Part shown: piece by piece, positions 35,992 through 44,145 of the stretch
Numbering within the stretch: the first letter of the stretch is position 1
Layout of the letters: every line of letters begins with the position of its first letter
From: Mesobaculum littorinae
Lineage (GTDB): Bacteria > Pseudomonadota > Alphaproteobacteria > Rhodobacterales > Rhodobacteraceae
Assembly: GCF_004011175.1 (NCBI RefSeq)
Contig: NZ_RQXX01000006.1
Coordinates: 62,001-126,000, forward strand
Length of the DNA stretch: 64,000 nt
Direction: 5' to 3'
The notes under the pieces: model-generated
Seen by the model: the letters and a program-made list of their open reading frames with translations, nothing else
Told to the model about the DNA's origin: nothing
The model's database searches: none
Position numbers and translations under genes: made by a program

Positions 35992-36597
35992 TCAGTCCAG
36001 GGCGTCGTCCGCACCGCCGCCACCGGTGGTGGTGGTCGTGGTGGTGGTGGTCGATTCGTCGTCGTCGTCACCCGCAAGCACGCCGACGATCACGGCAGCA
36101 CCGGCCAGGGCGCCCAGGGTCGCGGCGTTGTTCAGGCGGCCGAAACCGGCCGAACCGGCGGGGCCGGTGGCGCCCGTCGCGGCGAAATCGTTGGGGTCGC
36201 AGTTCTGGAAGAACACTTCGACGCGGCGGTTCGCCTGGCTCGCGCCGGGAACGGCGACTTCGAGGTCGGATTCACCAAAGGCTTCGGTTTCGACGACCGA
36301 GATGCCGGTGCCCTGCGTGATGTAGTCACGCACGGTATCAACACGACGCTCCGACAGAGCCAGGTTGTAGCTGGCCGAACCGACGGCGTCGGAGTGGCCG
36401 GCCAGGTTCACCGTCGAGTTGGCGTAGTTCTGACGGATGACTTCGAGGATCTGTTGGTTCGTCGGCGAAACCGCGGCGCTGTTGAAGTCGAACGGCAGGA
36501 CGATCAGGCAGGAATCCTGAGCCTGAGCGACGGAAGCGGTGCCGGTCATGGCAACAAAGCCGGCAAGAGCGGCGGAAGTGAGAGAGGGAAACTTCAT
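35992..36597 (-). CDS. OmpA-domain protein with C-terminal Gly/Thr tail
   Basis: A 201-residue exported protein. The signal peptide runs to about residue 26 (ASVAQA). An OmpA-like domain follows (FDFNSAAVSPTNQQILEVI, NLAGHSDAVGSASYNLALSE, RRVDTVRDYI). Unusually, the domain is N-terminal and is followed by a hydrophobic glycine/alanine segment (about 153-172; ALAGAAVIVGVLAG), an acidic patch DDDDE, nine threonines in a row and GGGG. The tail may insert in or cross the outer membrane. Next to the 22-residue membrane peptide on the same strand, 103 nt downstream. Confidence 0.85.
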   Translation of the reverse strand: MKFPSLTSAALAGFVAMTGTASVAQAQDSCLIVLPFDFNSAAVSPTNQQILEVIRQNYANSTVNLAGHSDAVGSASYNLALSERRVDTVRDYITQGTGISVVETEAFGESDLEVAVPGASQANRRVEVFFQNCDPNDFAATGATGPAGSAGFGRLNNAATLGALAGAAVIVGVLAGDDDDESTTTTTTTTTGGGGADDALD

Positions 36598-36858
36598 GTG
36601 GGGGTCCTCACCAGGGTTGGAACATCACTTACATTTTTACGGCAAATGCTGCGTGGCAACAATCCGCATCATGAGACCGAGGTAAAGCGGTCATGCCAAA
36701 AGACATCCTTTTTTACCCTGTCATGGCCCCATGCGTAGCACGGTGGCAACATAGTCAGCGGTATATCGCCTATACCAGCATGCATCCCATCCTAAACGGC
36801 GACTTCGCGGGCCAGTTCCCTAACGGTAGCGCCCGTCTGCCGCTGTGGCGCTCGTGTG
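36598..36858. other. Spacer between the OmpA-domain gene and the LysR gene
   Basis: 261 bp, AT-rich near 36640-36790. Read on the minus strand it holds a possible promoter for the OmpA-domain gene, with TTGCCA (36658-36653) and an AT-rich stretch about 17 nt downstream. A 60-codon plus-strand frame at 36693-36875 has no ribosome site and is not called. Confidence 0.4.
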
Positions 36859-37785
36859 TCACTCGCGCGGTATAGGCGCCTCGCCTGCCCCGTAGCAGCC
36901 ATCATCGTTCCATGTCTGCGCCGCGGCCTTCAGATGCGCGGTCACGGCCTGGACCTTGGGGGTGCGGTGCAAGTCGACATGGGTGACCAGCCAGATCGTC
37001 GAGCACCAGTCGATGCGCGGCGGGATGATCGGAACGATGTCCGGCGTCGCCTCGGCCAGGAAGGCGGGCATGAAGCCGATTCCCACGCCCGACCTGACCG
37101 CGTCGCGCATCACCACGTCGTCGGTTGCGCGGAACACGATTCGGTCATCCGGCACGGCGCCGCGCAGCCAGCGGAAGAACGGCGCCCGCGAGACCGGATC
37201 GTCATGCGACACGAAACGGTGCCGCCCCAGGTCGCTTTCGCCCTCGGGCATGCCGTGACGTTCAATGTAACTTCGATGCGCGTAAAGCCCCACCGCCAGC
37301 CGTGTCAGTTCCTGCACCACGTTGTCGGGCTCGGAAGGCGCGGCGCCGGCACGGATGGCCACATGCGCTTCGCCGTATTCCAGGCGGAACACGCGTTCGT
37401 CGGTCAGGAACCTGATCACCACGCCCTCGTGCGCCTCGGCAAATTCGGCCAGCGCCGGCGTCATGCGGCCTGAGATCGCGCTCAGCGACGTCACGACGAT
37501 TTCGCCGGTGACGGTCTCGCCCCGTCCGCGGATCCGGTTGACGAGCTGCGAGAACTGGTCGTCCGTGGCGACGCCCACCTGCAAAAGGTCGGCGCCCGCC
37601 TCGGTCGGGGTGTAGCCGCGGGCATGCCGCTGGAACAGCTTCGCCCCAAGCCGCCCCTCCAATGCATCGACGTGGCGGATCACGGTGGCATGGTGCACGC
37701 CCAGCGCATCGGCGGCGCCGCTGACCGTTCCCAGCCGGGCGACGTGATAGGCGGTGCGGATTTCGTCCCAGTTCCCGATATCCAT
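36859..37785 (-). CDS. LysR-family transcriptional regulator
   Basis: A 308-residue regulator from ATG 37785 (MDIGNWDEIRTAYHVARLGT). The N-terminal HTH is GTVSGAADALGVHHATVIRH with DALEGRLGAKLFQRHARG; the effector domain (VTGEIVVTSLSAISGRMTPA) is typical. The variant HHATVIRHVDALE belongs to the subgroup of LysR regulators with the N-terminal WD(E/D)IR motif. Effector and targets are unknown. An interrupted palindrome 18 nt upstream is a likely autoregulatory site. Confidence 0.94.
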   Translation of the reverse strand: MDIGNWDEIRTAYHVARLGTVSGAADALGVHHATVIRHVDALEGRLGAKLFQRHARGYTPTEAGADLLQVGVATDDQFSQLVNRIRGRGETVTGEIVVTSLSAISGRMTPALAEFAEAHEGVVIRFLTDERVFRLEYGEAHVAIRAGAAPSEPDNVVQELTRLAVGLYAHRSYIERHGMPEGESDLGRHRFVSHDDPVSRAPFFRWLRGAVPDDRIVFRATDDVVMRDAVRSGVGIGFMPAFLAEATPDIVPIIPPRIDWCSTIWLVTHVDLHRTPKVQAVTAHLKAAAQTWNDDGCYGAGEAPIPRE

Positions 37786-37803
37786 GTGCGTCCGAGGCAA
37801 TTC

Positions 37804-37826
37804 GTTCCAATCCCCGGAATTAGAAC
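37804..37826. promoter_or_regulatory. Interrupted palindrome upstream of the LysR gene
   Basis: The 23-bp site begins GTTCCAAT and ends AATTAGAAC; 9 of 11 symmetric pairs match. It lies 18 nt upstream of the LysR ATG, the expected place for an autoregulatory LysR site. Confidence 0.5.
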
Positions 37827-38133
37827 GCGATTTCACGCATGGGCGCAAGAACGTGTGCCCGCATCTTCTGCGCGCACTCTCAGCCGCCGGAAATGAACCT
37901 GAGCGACCCTGCGTAAAGCACCTACTGAACGGTTCAGTTCATATTCAAGAGCCGAAATCGCATTTTAAGGTGCGCAAGCGCACAACCGGGATGATAATTT
38001 TGGCACTACACCATTCCGACGCACAGTTTTACCTGACTGTCACACGCCGAGCCCGAGGGGTTCGACGCCTCGGAGCCTCAAGACGGATCGGACGATCCGC
38101 CGGCCCCTCAAAGAGTTTGAAAAGGACAGTACC
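37827..38133. other. Divergent spacer upstream of the repeat protein
   Basis: About 300 bp with no credible gene. The stretch 37930-38040 is AT-rich and is the likely promoter region of the downstream periplasmic repeat protein; a ribosome site AAAGGA is at 38121-38126. No clear -35/-10 pair. Confidence 0.4.
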
Positions 38134-38604
38134 ATGACCACCAAGACCCTCCTCGCCGCCGTCGCCATCGCCGCGGTTCCCGCCTTTGCTTCGGCCCAAT
38201 CGGCCGCGGATCAGCAACTGGCGGCCTCGCTCGGCGTCTCGGCCAGCGAATTCACCTCGCACGAACTGGCCCGCCTGAAATCGGCCAAGTCGGACAACGA
38301 CCGCAAAGAGGTTGAATTCATCCTCAGCCACCAGGGTGGCCAGCCTTCGAACACCTCCGCGGGTGCCGCGGCCCTGGCCGCCTCGGCCGGCGTCGAACCC
38401 GGCACGCTGGATGTGAACCAGCTGGCCCGCCTGCGGGTTGCCCGGGAAGACAACGACTTCAACGAAGTCCACGCGATCCTGACCGGCGCTACCTCGAACA
38501 GCACCTCGGCCTACAAGACCCAGCTGGCCCGTAGCCTGAACGTCGACGCCGACGACTATACCGTCGCCGATCTGGTTCGCCTGCGGAAGTCGATCGAGGA
38601 CTGA
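38134..38604 (+). CDS. Periplasmic three-repeat protein of unknown function
   Basis: A 156-residue protein with a clear signal peptide (MTTKTLLAAVAIAAVPAFAS, cleavage after about residue 21). The mature part is made of three copies of a motif of about 40 residues: R1 at 28-67 (ASLGVSASEFTSHELARLKS), R2 at about 80-118 (ASAGVEPGTLDVNQLARLRV), R3 at 129-156 (RSLNVDADDYTVADLVRLRK). Conserved positions are S-x-G/N-V, an acidic/Thr turn, and a helix with (E/Q/V)LARL(K/R), then (E/S)DND. No cysteine and no catalytic motif. RBS AAAGGA. I do not recognise a named family. Confidence 0.85.
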   Translation: MTTKTLLAAVAIAAVPAFASAQSAADQQLAASLGVSASEFTSHELARLKSAKSDNDRKEVEFILSHQGGQPSNTSAGAAALAASAGVEPGTLDVNQLARLRVAREDNDFNEVHAILTGATSNSTSAYKTQLARSLNVDADDYTVADLVRLRKSIED

Positions 38605-38611
38605 TACCACG

Positions 38612-38632
38612 GGCGGCCCGCAGCGGGCCGCC
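38612..38632 (+). terminator. Hairpin after the repeat-protein gene
   Basis: Perfect 9-bp stem GGCGGCCCG / CGGGCCGCC with a 3-nt loop, 8 nt after the stop. No T run, so termination may depend on Rho or the hairpin may stabilise the message. Confidence 0.6.
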
Positions 38633-38731
38633 TGTGATACCGGACCGCGCGGGTCGGGGGGCATGCCGTCTCCCAGTGCACTTCCCGACCCCCGGTCCGT
38701 CCGGCGGGACAGCCCCGAAAGGGCCCCGCTG

Positions 38732-38762
38732 CCGGCCGCCCCCTCTCCGTCGGGGCGGCCGG
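38732..38762. other. Strong GC hairpin in the pre-ffh spacer
   Basis: Perfect 11-bp stem CCGGCCGCCCC (38732-38742) and GGGGCGGCCGG (38752-38762) with a 9-nt loop in a 460-bp non-coding stretch. No T run. Confidence 0.5.
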
Positions 38763-38922
38763 ACCTGTTTCAGGGCGCGCCCGAAGGAGAGGCCCGGCGC
38801 AAGCCGATGCCGGCAACCGCGCCGGCCCGTCCGCGGCAATGGCCCCGCGACCGGGCCATCGCAGCACCGATCCCCTTGTCAGCTTGACTCCCGCGGCCGG
38901 ACCTTTTAGCAGATCCGGGATT

Positions 38923-39000
38923 CCGGAAGTCTGCCAAAGCTTCCGGTCCCCGGGACGGTCCCGGGGATCGCCTCCCACCAGCGCGTTGCGCCCGTGGGAG
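38923..39000 (+). ncRNA. Candidate structured leader upstream of ffh (three abutting hairpins)
   Basis: Three perfect stems lie almost end to end: CCGGAAG/CTTCCGG (38923-38929 with 38940-38946), TCCCCGGGA/TCCCGGGGA (38947-38955 with 38959-38967), CTCCCAC/GTGGGAG (38972-38978 with 38994-39000). The array ends 68 nt before the ffh ATG. Stems 1 and 2 share overlapping complementary bases, allowing alternative pairing. It could be a regulatory leader or a small RNA; it does not contain a recognisable SRP 4.5S RNA core. Confidence 0.4.
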
Positions 39001-39068
39001 CGTTTGGCGTTTGGCCGGGGCGCGCCCATCTTGCGCTCCAGACAGCAACGGCGCGAAGGAGCGATGCG

Positions 39069-40586
39069 ATGTTCGAGACCCTGTCAGACCGCCTCTCCGG
39101 CGTCTTCGACCGGCTGACCAAGCAGGGCGCGCTGTCCGAGGATGACGTCAAGACCGCCCTGCGCGAGGTCCGCGTCGCCCTGCTCGAGGCCGACGTGTCG
39201 CTGCCCGTGGCGCGCGATTTCGTCAAGGCGGTTCAGGGCAAGGCCACCGGTCAGTCGGTGACGAAATCCGTCACCCCCGGGCAGCAGGTCGTCAAGATCG
39301 TTCATGACGAGCTGGTCCACGTTCTGTCGGGCGATACGGATCCCGGCCGGCTGCGCATCGACAACGCGCCCGCGCCGATCCTCATGGTCGGCCTGCAGGG
39401 CTCGGGCAAGACGACGACGACGGCAAAGCTCGCCAAGCGACTGAAAGACCGCGACGGCAAGCGCGTGCTGATGGCCTCGCTCGACATCAACCGCCCCGCC
39501 GCGATGGAGCAGCTGCAGATCCTGGGAACCCAGATCGGCGTCGACACCCTGCCCATCGTCAAGGGTGAGGACCCCGTCACCATCGCCAAGCGCGCCCGAA
39601 CCCAGGCGGGTCTGGGCGGGTATGACGTCTACATGCTGGACACCGCGGGCCGATTGCACATCGATCAGGAGCTGATCGCACAGGCCGCCGCGGTGCGCGA
39701 TGCCGTCTCGCCGCGCGAAACGCTGCTGGTGGTCGATGGCCTGACCGGCCAGGATGCCGTCAACGTCGCCACGGAGTTCGACGGGCAGATCGGCGTATCG
39801 GGCGTGGTCCTGACGCGGATGGACGGCGACGGCCGCGGCGGCGCGGCCCTGTCGATGCGCGCGATTACCGGCAAGCCCATCCGCTTCGTCGGCCTCGGCG
39901 AAAAGATGGACGCGATCGAGGAATTCCACCCCGAACGAATCGCCGGCCGCATCCTTGGCATGGGCGACATCGTCAGTCTGGTCGAGAAGGCACAGCAGAC
40001 GCTGGAGGCCGAGCAGGCCGAGCGCATGATGAAGCGCTTCCAGAAGGGTCAGTTCAACATGAACGACCTGCGCATGCAGCTTGAGCAGATGCTCAAGATG
40101 GGCGGCATGGAAGGTCTGATGGGCATGATGCCCGGCATGGGCAAGATGGCCAAGCAGGTCGAGGAGGCGGGCTTCGACGACAGCATCATCCGCCGCCAGA
40201 TCGCGCTGATCCAGTCGATGACGAAGAAAGAGCGGGCCAACCCGCAGCTTCTGCAGGCCAGCCGCAAGAAGCGCATCGCCGCAGGCGCCGGGCTCGAGGT
40301 CGCCGAACTGAACAAGCTTCTGAAGATGCATCGCCAGATGGGCGACATGATGAAGAAGCTTGGCAAGAAGGGCGGCAAGGGGATGCTGTCCCAGGCGATG
40401 GGGATGTTCGGCAAGGGCGGCGGCGGTGCCGGCATGCCCAGCAAGGCCGAAATCGAGGCCGCGCAGGCGCAGATGGCCAAGGGCGGCATGCCTGGCGGCG
40501 GGGGAAACCCCTTCGGCGGCGGCAATCCCTTTGGCGGGGGCGCCGCCCTGCCCCCGGGCCTGTCGGGCTTCGGAAAGAAGAAATGA
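39069..40586 (+). CDS. ffh: Signal recognition particle GTPase Ffh
   Basis: A 505-residue protein from ATG 39069 (MFETLSDRLSGVFDRL). N domain about 1-90, GTPase G domain with GLQGSGKTTTTAKL (P loop), DTAGRLHID, TRMDGDGRGGAAL and the GLGEKMDAIEEF closing loop, then a methionine-rich M domain (from about 320) that binds 4.5S RNA and signal peptides. The extreme C terminus is a glycine/proline-rich tail (GGGNPFGGGNPFGGG). Targets nascent membrane proteins to FtsY and the translocon. Its stop overlaps the next short ORF (ATGA). Confidence 0.97.
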   Translation: MFETLSDRLSGVFDRLTKQGALSEDDVKTALREVRVALLEADVSLPVARDFVKAVQGKATGQSVTKSVTPGQQVVKIVHDELVHVLSGDTDPGRLRIDNAPAPILMVGLQGSGKTTTTAKLAKRLKDRDGKRVLMASLDINRPAAMEQLQILGTQIGVDTLPIVKGEDPVTIAKRARTQAGLGGYDVYMLDTAGRLHIDQELIAQAAAVRDAVSPRETLLVVDGLTGQDAVNVATEFDGQIGVSGVVLTRMDGDGRGGAALSMRAITGKPIRFVGLGEKMDAIEEFHPERIAGRILGMGDIVSLVEKAQQTLEAEQAERMMKRFQKGQFNMNDLRMQLEQMLKMGGMEGLMGMMPGMGKMAKQVEEAGFDDSIIRRQIALIQSMTKKERANPQLLQASRKKRIAAGAGLEVAELNKLLKMHRQMGDMMKKLGKKGGKGMLSQAMGMFGKGGGGAGMPSKAEIEAAQAQMAKGGMPGGGGNPFGGGNPFGGGAALPPGLSGFGKKK

Positions 40587-40717
40587 CCGTGACGCCCCTT
40601 ACCCTCGGCGCCCCGCGCCCCGGCCTCCGCGTCGGCGATCACGCGCAGATGTCGGCAGATGGATGTCGCCCGGCCGCGCGGCCGGTTGGCTGCCCCCTGC
40701 GGGAGGTACGCGCGTGA
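40583..40717 (+). CDS. 44-codon linking ORF between ffh and aroQ (possible deletion remnant)
   Basis: The ATG at 40583 overlaps the ffh stop (ATGA) and the TGA at 40715-40717 overlaps the GTG start of aroQ (GTGA), so the ORF bridges both genes by translational coupling. The product begins MTVTPLTLGAPRPG and ends PLREVRA; it has no recognisable domain. In related genomes I recall a GNAT acetyltransferase gene at this position; the 44 codons may be what remains after an in-frame internal deletion. It contains the perfect 16-bp palindrome CCGGCCGCGCGGCCGG at 40669-40684. Whether a stable peptide is made is unknown. Confidence 0.45.
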   Translation: MTVTPLTLGAPRPGLRVGDHAQMSADGCRPAARPVGCPLREVRA

Positions 40718-41016
40718 CGACGCAGGACGCCACCACCCGCGCCGCGGCGCTTCTGGCCGAGCATCGCCAGTCCATCGACCGGCTGGACGCGATCCTCGTC
40801 TACACCCTGGGCGAGCGGTTCAAGCACACGCAGGCCGTGGGCCGGCTCAAGGCCGAACACGATCTGCCGGCCTCGGACCCCGCGCGCGAGGCGACACAGA
40901 TCGCCCGGCTCGAGGATCTGGCCCAGCAGGCCGATCTCGACCCCGAATTCGCCAAGAAATTCCTCAACTTCGTGATCGCGGAGGTCATCCGCCACCACGA
41001 GGCCCACCAATCCTGA
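40714..41016 (+). CDS. aroQ: Chorismate mutase, AroQ class
   Basis: A 100-residue all-helical enzyme from GTG 40714 behind GGGAGGT. The family pattern is [20 protein letters not shown] with [18 protein letters not shown] (active-site Arg and Lys residues) and [11 protein letters not shown] at the C terminus. Converts chorismate to prephenate for Phe/Tyr synthesis. Translationally coupled to the upstream linking ORF; rpsP follows after 46 nt. A longer frame beginning in ffh is not supported. Confidence 0.92.
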   Translation: MTTQDATTRAAALLAEHRQSIDRLDAILVYTLGERFKHTQAVGRLKAEHDLPASDPAREATQIARLEDLAQQADLDPEFAKKFLNFVIAEVIRHHEAHQS

Positions 41017-41062
41017 GGGCACCCGCCCTCAAGCCCCGCCATATCAAAGGAGATACACCGAC

Positions 41063-41452
41063 ATGGCCATGAAGATCCGACTCGCCCGCGGCGGCTCGAA
41101 AAAGCGCCCCCACTACTCGATCGTCGCCACCGACAGCCGGATGCCGCGCGACGGCCGCTTCCTCGAGAAGCTGGGCACCTACAACCCGCTGCTCGCCAAG
41201 GATGACGAGCGTCGCGTGATCATGGACACCGACCGCGTTCAGCACTGGCTGGACCAGGGCGCCCAGCCCACCGACCGCGTGTCGCGCTTCCTCGAGAACG
41301 CGGGCCTGCGCGAGAAGCCCGCGCGCAACAACCCCAAGAAGGCCGAGCCCGGCAAGAAAGCCCAGGATCGCGCCCAGCAGAAGGCCGACAAGGCTGCCGC
41401 GGCTGCCGAAGCCGCCAATGCCCCGGCCGAAGAGACCGCGTCCGAGGAATGA
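41063..41452 (+). CDS. rpsP: 30S ribosomal protein S16
   Basis: A 129-residue S16 with the conserved N-terminal [38 protein letters not shown] and [20 protein letters not shown], plus an alanine/lysine/glutamate-rich tail typical of alphaproteobacteria. RBS AAAGGAGA. Head of the rpsP-rimM-trmD-rplS ribosome/tRNA modification block. Confidence 0.97.
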   Translation: MAMKIRLARGGSKKRPHYSIVATDSRMPRDGRFLEKLGTYNPLLAKDDERRVIMDTDRVQHWLDQGAQPTDRVSRFLENAGLREKPARNNPKKAEPGKKAQDRAQQKADKAAAAAEAANAPAEETASEE

Positions 41453-41534
41453 TCCCTCCTGTCCCGCCGGGCACGACGTCCGGCGGGGCAACCACCCCGT
41501 CCCCACGGACGGCCCGAGCAGGAGCGCGTGCCCC

Positions 41535-42041
41535 ATGAGCGACCGCATCGCGGTGGGTGCCATCGCCGGCGCCTTCGGCGTCAAGGGCGAGGTACGGCTG
41601 AAAAGCTTCTGCGCCGATCCCCCCGCCATCGCCGATTATGCCCCACTGACCGACGAGGCCGGCACCCGGACCTTTGCGGTCACGCTTGGGCGCGCAGTCA
41701 AGGCGGGCTTTGCCGCCCGGATCGAGGGCGTCGATACCAAGGAACAGGCGGACGCGCTGCGTGGCGTCACGCTCTTTGCTCCGCGCGACCGTCTGCCCGC
41801 CCTTCCGGACGACGAATTCTACCATGCCGACCTGATCGGGCTCGAGGTCGTGGATACCGGCGGCCAGCATCTGGGACATGTCCGCGCCGTGCTGAACCAC
41901 GGTGCGGCGGATCTGCTTGAGATCTCCGGACCGGGACAGTCGCAGCCCGTGCTTTTGCCTTTCACGCGCGCCGCGGTGCCGACCATCGATCTGACTCTCG
42001 GTCGAATCGTCGCCGATCCGCCCGAGGGGCTCTTCGACTAG
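41535..42041 (+). CDS. rimM: Ribosome maturation factor RimM
   Basis: A 168-residue protein from ATG 41535 ([20 protein letters not shown]); the frame extended to 41418 is antisense-like filler. The N-terminal RimM domain ([14 protein letters not shown]) is followed by the PRC barrel ([16 protein letters not shown], then [14 protein letters not shown]). Assists 30S head assembly near S19. Follows rpsP by 82 nt. Confidence 0.96.
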   Translation: MSDRIAVGAIAGAFGVKGEVRLKSFCADPPAIADYAPLTDEAGTRTFAVTLGRAVKAGFAARIEGVDTKEQADALRGVTLFAPRDRLPALPDDEFYHADLIGLEVVDTGGQHLGHVRAVLNHGAADLLEISGPGQSQPVLLPFTRAAVPTIDLTLGRIVADPPEGLFD

Positions 42042-42151
42042 CCCACCGCCCGCCAAGACGCCCATCCCCCGCCTGTCCGCAACCGACAGGCCGCCAGCCC
42101 GCGTCGCGACCGTAGCGCGCCCCCGGTACGGAACCGGCACTCGCCGCGGCT

Positions 42152-42175
42152 GTTGAGGTCCCAAGTCACCTCAAC
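42152..42175. promoter_or_regulatory. Inverted repeat upstream of the DUF1328 gene
   Basis: Perfect arms GTTGAGGT (42152-42159) and ACCTCAAC (42168-42175) separated by 8 nt, ending 20 nt before the DUF1328 ATG. It could be an operator or a leader hairpin; no T run follows. Confidence 0.55.
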
Positions 42176-42195
42176 CCCCGCGAAAGGGCCGACAA

Positions 42196-42357
42196 ATGCT
42201 TGAACTCATTCTCATCCTTCTGGTCGTGGCGGCCGTCGCCGCGCTTCTGGGCTTTGGTCGGATCTCCGGTATGGCCATGACCGGTGCCAAGGTGCTGATC
42301 GGCATCGTGCTGGTGCTGTTCCTGCTGGTGCTGCTGGGCATCATCGCCATCGCCTGA
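42196..42357 (+). CDS. DUF1328 small membrane protein
   Basis: A 53-residue protein starting at ATG 42196 with GAAAGGG 9-15 nt upstream. Two membrane helices (MLELILILLVVAAVAALLGF at the start and IGIVLVLFLLVLLGIIAIA at the end) with GRISGMAMTGAKVL between them match the DUF1328/YtjA family, stress-associated inner-membrane peptides of unknown function. It interrupts the usual rimM-trmD adjacency. An 8-bp-arm inverted repeat precedes it. Confidence 0.85.
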   Translation: MLELILILLVVAAVAALLGFGRISGMAMTGAKVLIGIVLVLFLLVLLGIIAIA

Positions 42358-42583
42358 CCACCGCAAGCCCGGTCGCCGACGCGCCTTGGGGCGGCGGCCG
42401 GACTTGCGCCCCGCGAGCCGGTGCTGACGCCACGGCCCGGAACGGCCAGCATACGCTCATCCAGCGCCCCTGACCGCGTCCTGCCCGGCGGCCCTACGCC
42501 GTTGCGAAGCGCAACACATCCGGTTTAGGAGGGCGCGGTTCCTTCCGCGCCCGCCCTGCCCCCCCAGACCGGTAGTCCCCTGC

Positions 42584-43411
42584 ATGTCCCTTCCGTCCCG
42601 ATCCCATGGCCGCCTGTCGCTGCGCGCCTCCCTGCGTCCGCGCGAACTGGGTGCTGCGCCGGTGCTGCACGGGGCGTGGGCCGCGCGGGTGGTCACCCTC
42701 TTCCCCGAGGCCTTTCCCGGCGTTCTGGGCGAATCCCTGACCGGCAAGGCGCTGAAGGATGGTGTCTGGCAGCTTGAAACCACGGACCTGCGCCGCTTTG
42801 GCGAAGGCCGGCACCGCAATGTCGACGACACCCCCGCGGGCGGCGGGGCGGGTATGGTTCTGCGCCCCGACGTCGTGGGCCGCGCACTGGACGAGGCGAT
42901 GCGCGACACGCCCGCCGACCGCGCGCGCTGGCCGCTGGTCTACCTGTCGCCGCGCGGACGCCGCTTTGACCAGCGCATGGCCGAAAGGTTCAGCCGGACC
43001 GACGGCATGACCCTGCTCTGCGGCCGGTTCGAGGGCGTCGACGAGCGGGTGATCGAGGCCTATGGCATCGAAGAGGTGTCGCTGGGCGACTTCGTCCTGA
43101 CGGGTGGCGAGATCGCCGCACAGGCCTTGATCGACGCGACGGTCCGCCTTATACCGCGCGTGCTCGGGAATCAGGCGTCGACGGAGGAGGAGTCCTTTTC
43201 CGAAGGCTTGCTGGAGCACCCGCACTACACGAAGCCCGCCGTCTGGGAAGGCCGCGAGATACCCGGGATTCTCCTTTCGGGCCATCACGCGAAAATCGCC
43301 GACTGGCGGAGGGCCATGGCCGAAAGGCTGACCAAGGAACGTCGTCCTGACCTCTGGCGGGCATATTGCGCGGTGCGCGACATGGACCCGGACGGAGACC
43401 GAGAGCTCTGA
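42584..43411 (+). CDS. trmD: tRNA (guanine37-N1)-methyltransferase
   Basis: A 275-residue SPOUT methyltransferase. Deep-knot motifs are visible: [36 protein letters not shown] and [20 protein letters not shown]. The N-terminal extension (first 30 residues, before [16 protein letters not shown]) is usual in Rhodobacterales. Methylates G37 of tRNAs to prevent +1 frameshifting. Separated from the DUF1328 gene by 226 bp that hold only short GC hairpins; rplS follows after 51 nt. Confidence 0.97.
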   Translation: MSLPSRSHGRLSLRASLRPRELGAAPVLHGAWAARVVTLFPEAFPGVLGESLTGKALKDGVWQLETTDLRRFGEGRHRNVDDTPAGGGAGMVLRPDVVGRALDEAMRDTPADRARWPLVYLSPRGRRFDQRMAERFSRTDGMTLLCGRFEGVDERVIEAYGIEEVSLGDFVLTGGEIAAQALIDATVRLIPRVLGNQASTEEESFSEGLLEHPHYTKPAVWEGREIPGILLSGHHAKIADWRRAMAERLTKERRPDLWRAYCAVRDMDPDGDREL

Positions 43412-43462
43412 GGACGCGCCAACTTCGCGGGCAAAACCGTGAGCAATGAAAGGAGTGATCGG

Positions 43463-43855
43463 ATGGACCTGATCGCGCAACTCGAAGCCGAGCAAATGGC
43501 CGAGCTCGCCAAAGAGATCCCCGACTTCAAGGCCGGCGACACAATCCGTGTCGGTTACAAGGTGACGGAAGGCACGCGCACCCGCGTGCAGAACTACGAA
43601 GGTGTCTGCATCAGCCGCAAGAACGGCGACGGCATCGCCGGCAGCTTCACCGTCCGCAAGATTTCCTTCGGCGAAGGCGTCGAGCGCGTTTTCCCGCTGC
43701 ATTCGACGAACATCGATTCGATCACCGTGGTGCGCCGCGGCCGTGTTCGCCGGGCGAAGCTCTACTACCTGCGCGCCCGTCGCGGCAAATCGGCCCGTAT
43801 CGCCGAGGTCACGAACTACAAACCCAAGACCGACCGCCCCGGCGGCACCGCCTGA
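43463..43855 (+). CDS. rplS: 50S ribosomal protein L19
   Basis: A 130-residue L19. ATG 43463 follows AAAGGAG at 43449-43455; a start at 43439 is not favoured. Conserved regions: [33 protein letters not shown] and [20 protein letters not shown]. Located at the 30S/50S interface. rpmE follows 11 nt later. Confidence 0.97.
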   Translation: MDLIAQLEAEQMAELAKEIPDFKAGDTIRVGYKVTEGTRTRVQNYEGVCISRKNGDGIAGSFTVRKISFGEGVERVFPLHSTNIDSITVVRRGRVRRAKLYYLRARRGKSARIAEVTNYKPKTDRPGGTA

Positions 43856-43866
43856 GGAGAGACGCG

Positions 43867-44088
43867 ATGAAACAGGACACCCATCCCGACTACCACGCCA
43901 TCGACGTCAAACTGACCAACGGCGACGTGGTGAAGATGAAATCGACCTGGGGCGCCGAGGGCGACCAGCTGTCGCTCGACATCGACCCCAGCGTGCACCC
44001 GGCCTGGACCGGCGGCTCGACCCGCCTGATGGACTCGGGCGGCCGCGTGTCGAAGTTCAAGAAGAAATACGAAGGGCTGGGCTTCTAA
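43867..44088 (+). CDS. rpmE: 50S ribosomal protein L31
   Basis: A 73-residue L31 with [20 protein letters not shown] and HPAWTGG. It has no cysteines, so it is the zinc-independent form. RBS AGGAGAG. Last gene of the block, followed by a strong terminator. Confidence 0.95.
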   Translation: MKQDTHPDYHAIDVKLTNGDVVKMKSTWGAEGDQLSLDIDPSVHPAWTGGSTRLMDSGGRVSKFKKKYEGLGF

Positions 44089-44115
44089 GACGCCCCTCCC
44101 GATGCGAGACTTCGA

Positions 44116-44145
44116 AACGCCGCCTCGATCCCGAGGCGGCGTTTT
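44116..44145 (+). terminator. Rho-independent terminator after rpmE
   Basis: Perfect 12-bp stem AACGCCGCCTCG / CGAGGCGGCGTT with a 4-nt loop and TTTTT, 27 nt after the stop. Confidence 0.94.

Noticed and set aside
36693-36875. 60-codon plus-strand ORF in the OmpA/LysR spacer
   Set aside because: No ribosome site, overlaps the 3' end of the LysR gene in antisense, and has no recognisable feature.
38640-39068. Possible 4.5S SRP RNA upstream of ffh
   Set aside because: The conserved SRP RNA core (GGAAGCA and AGCAG-type loops) is not present; only hairpins without that core are seen.
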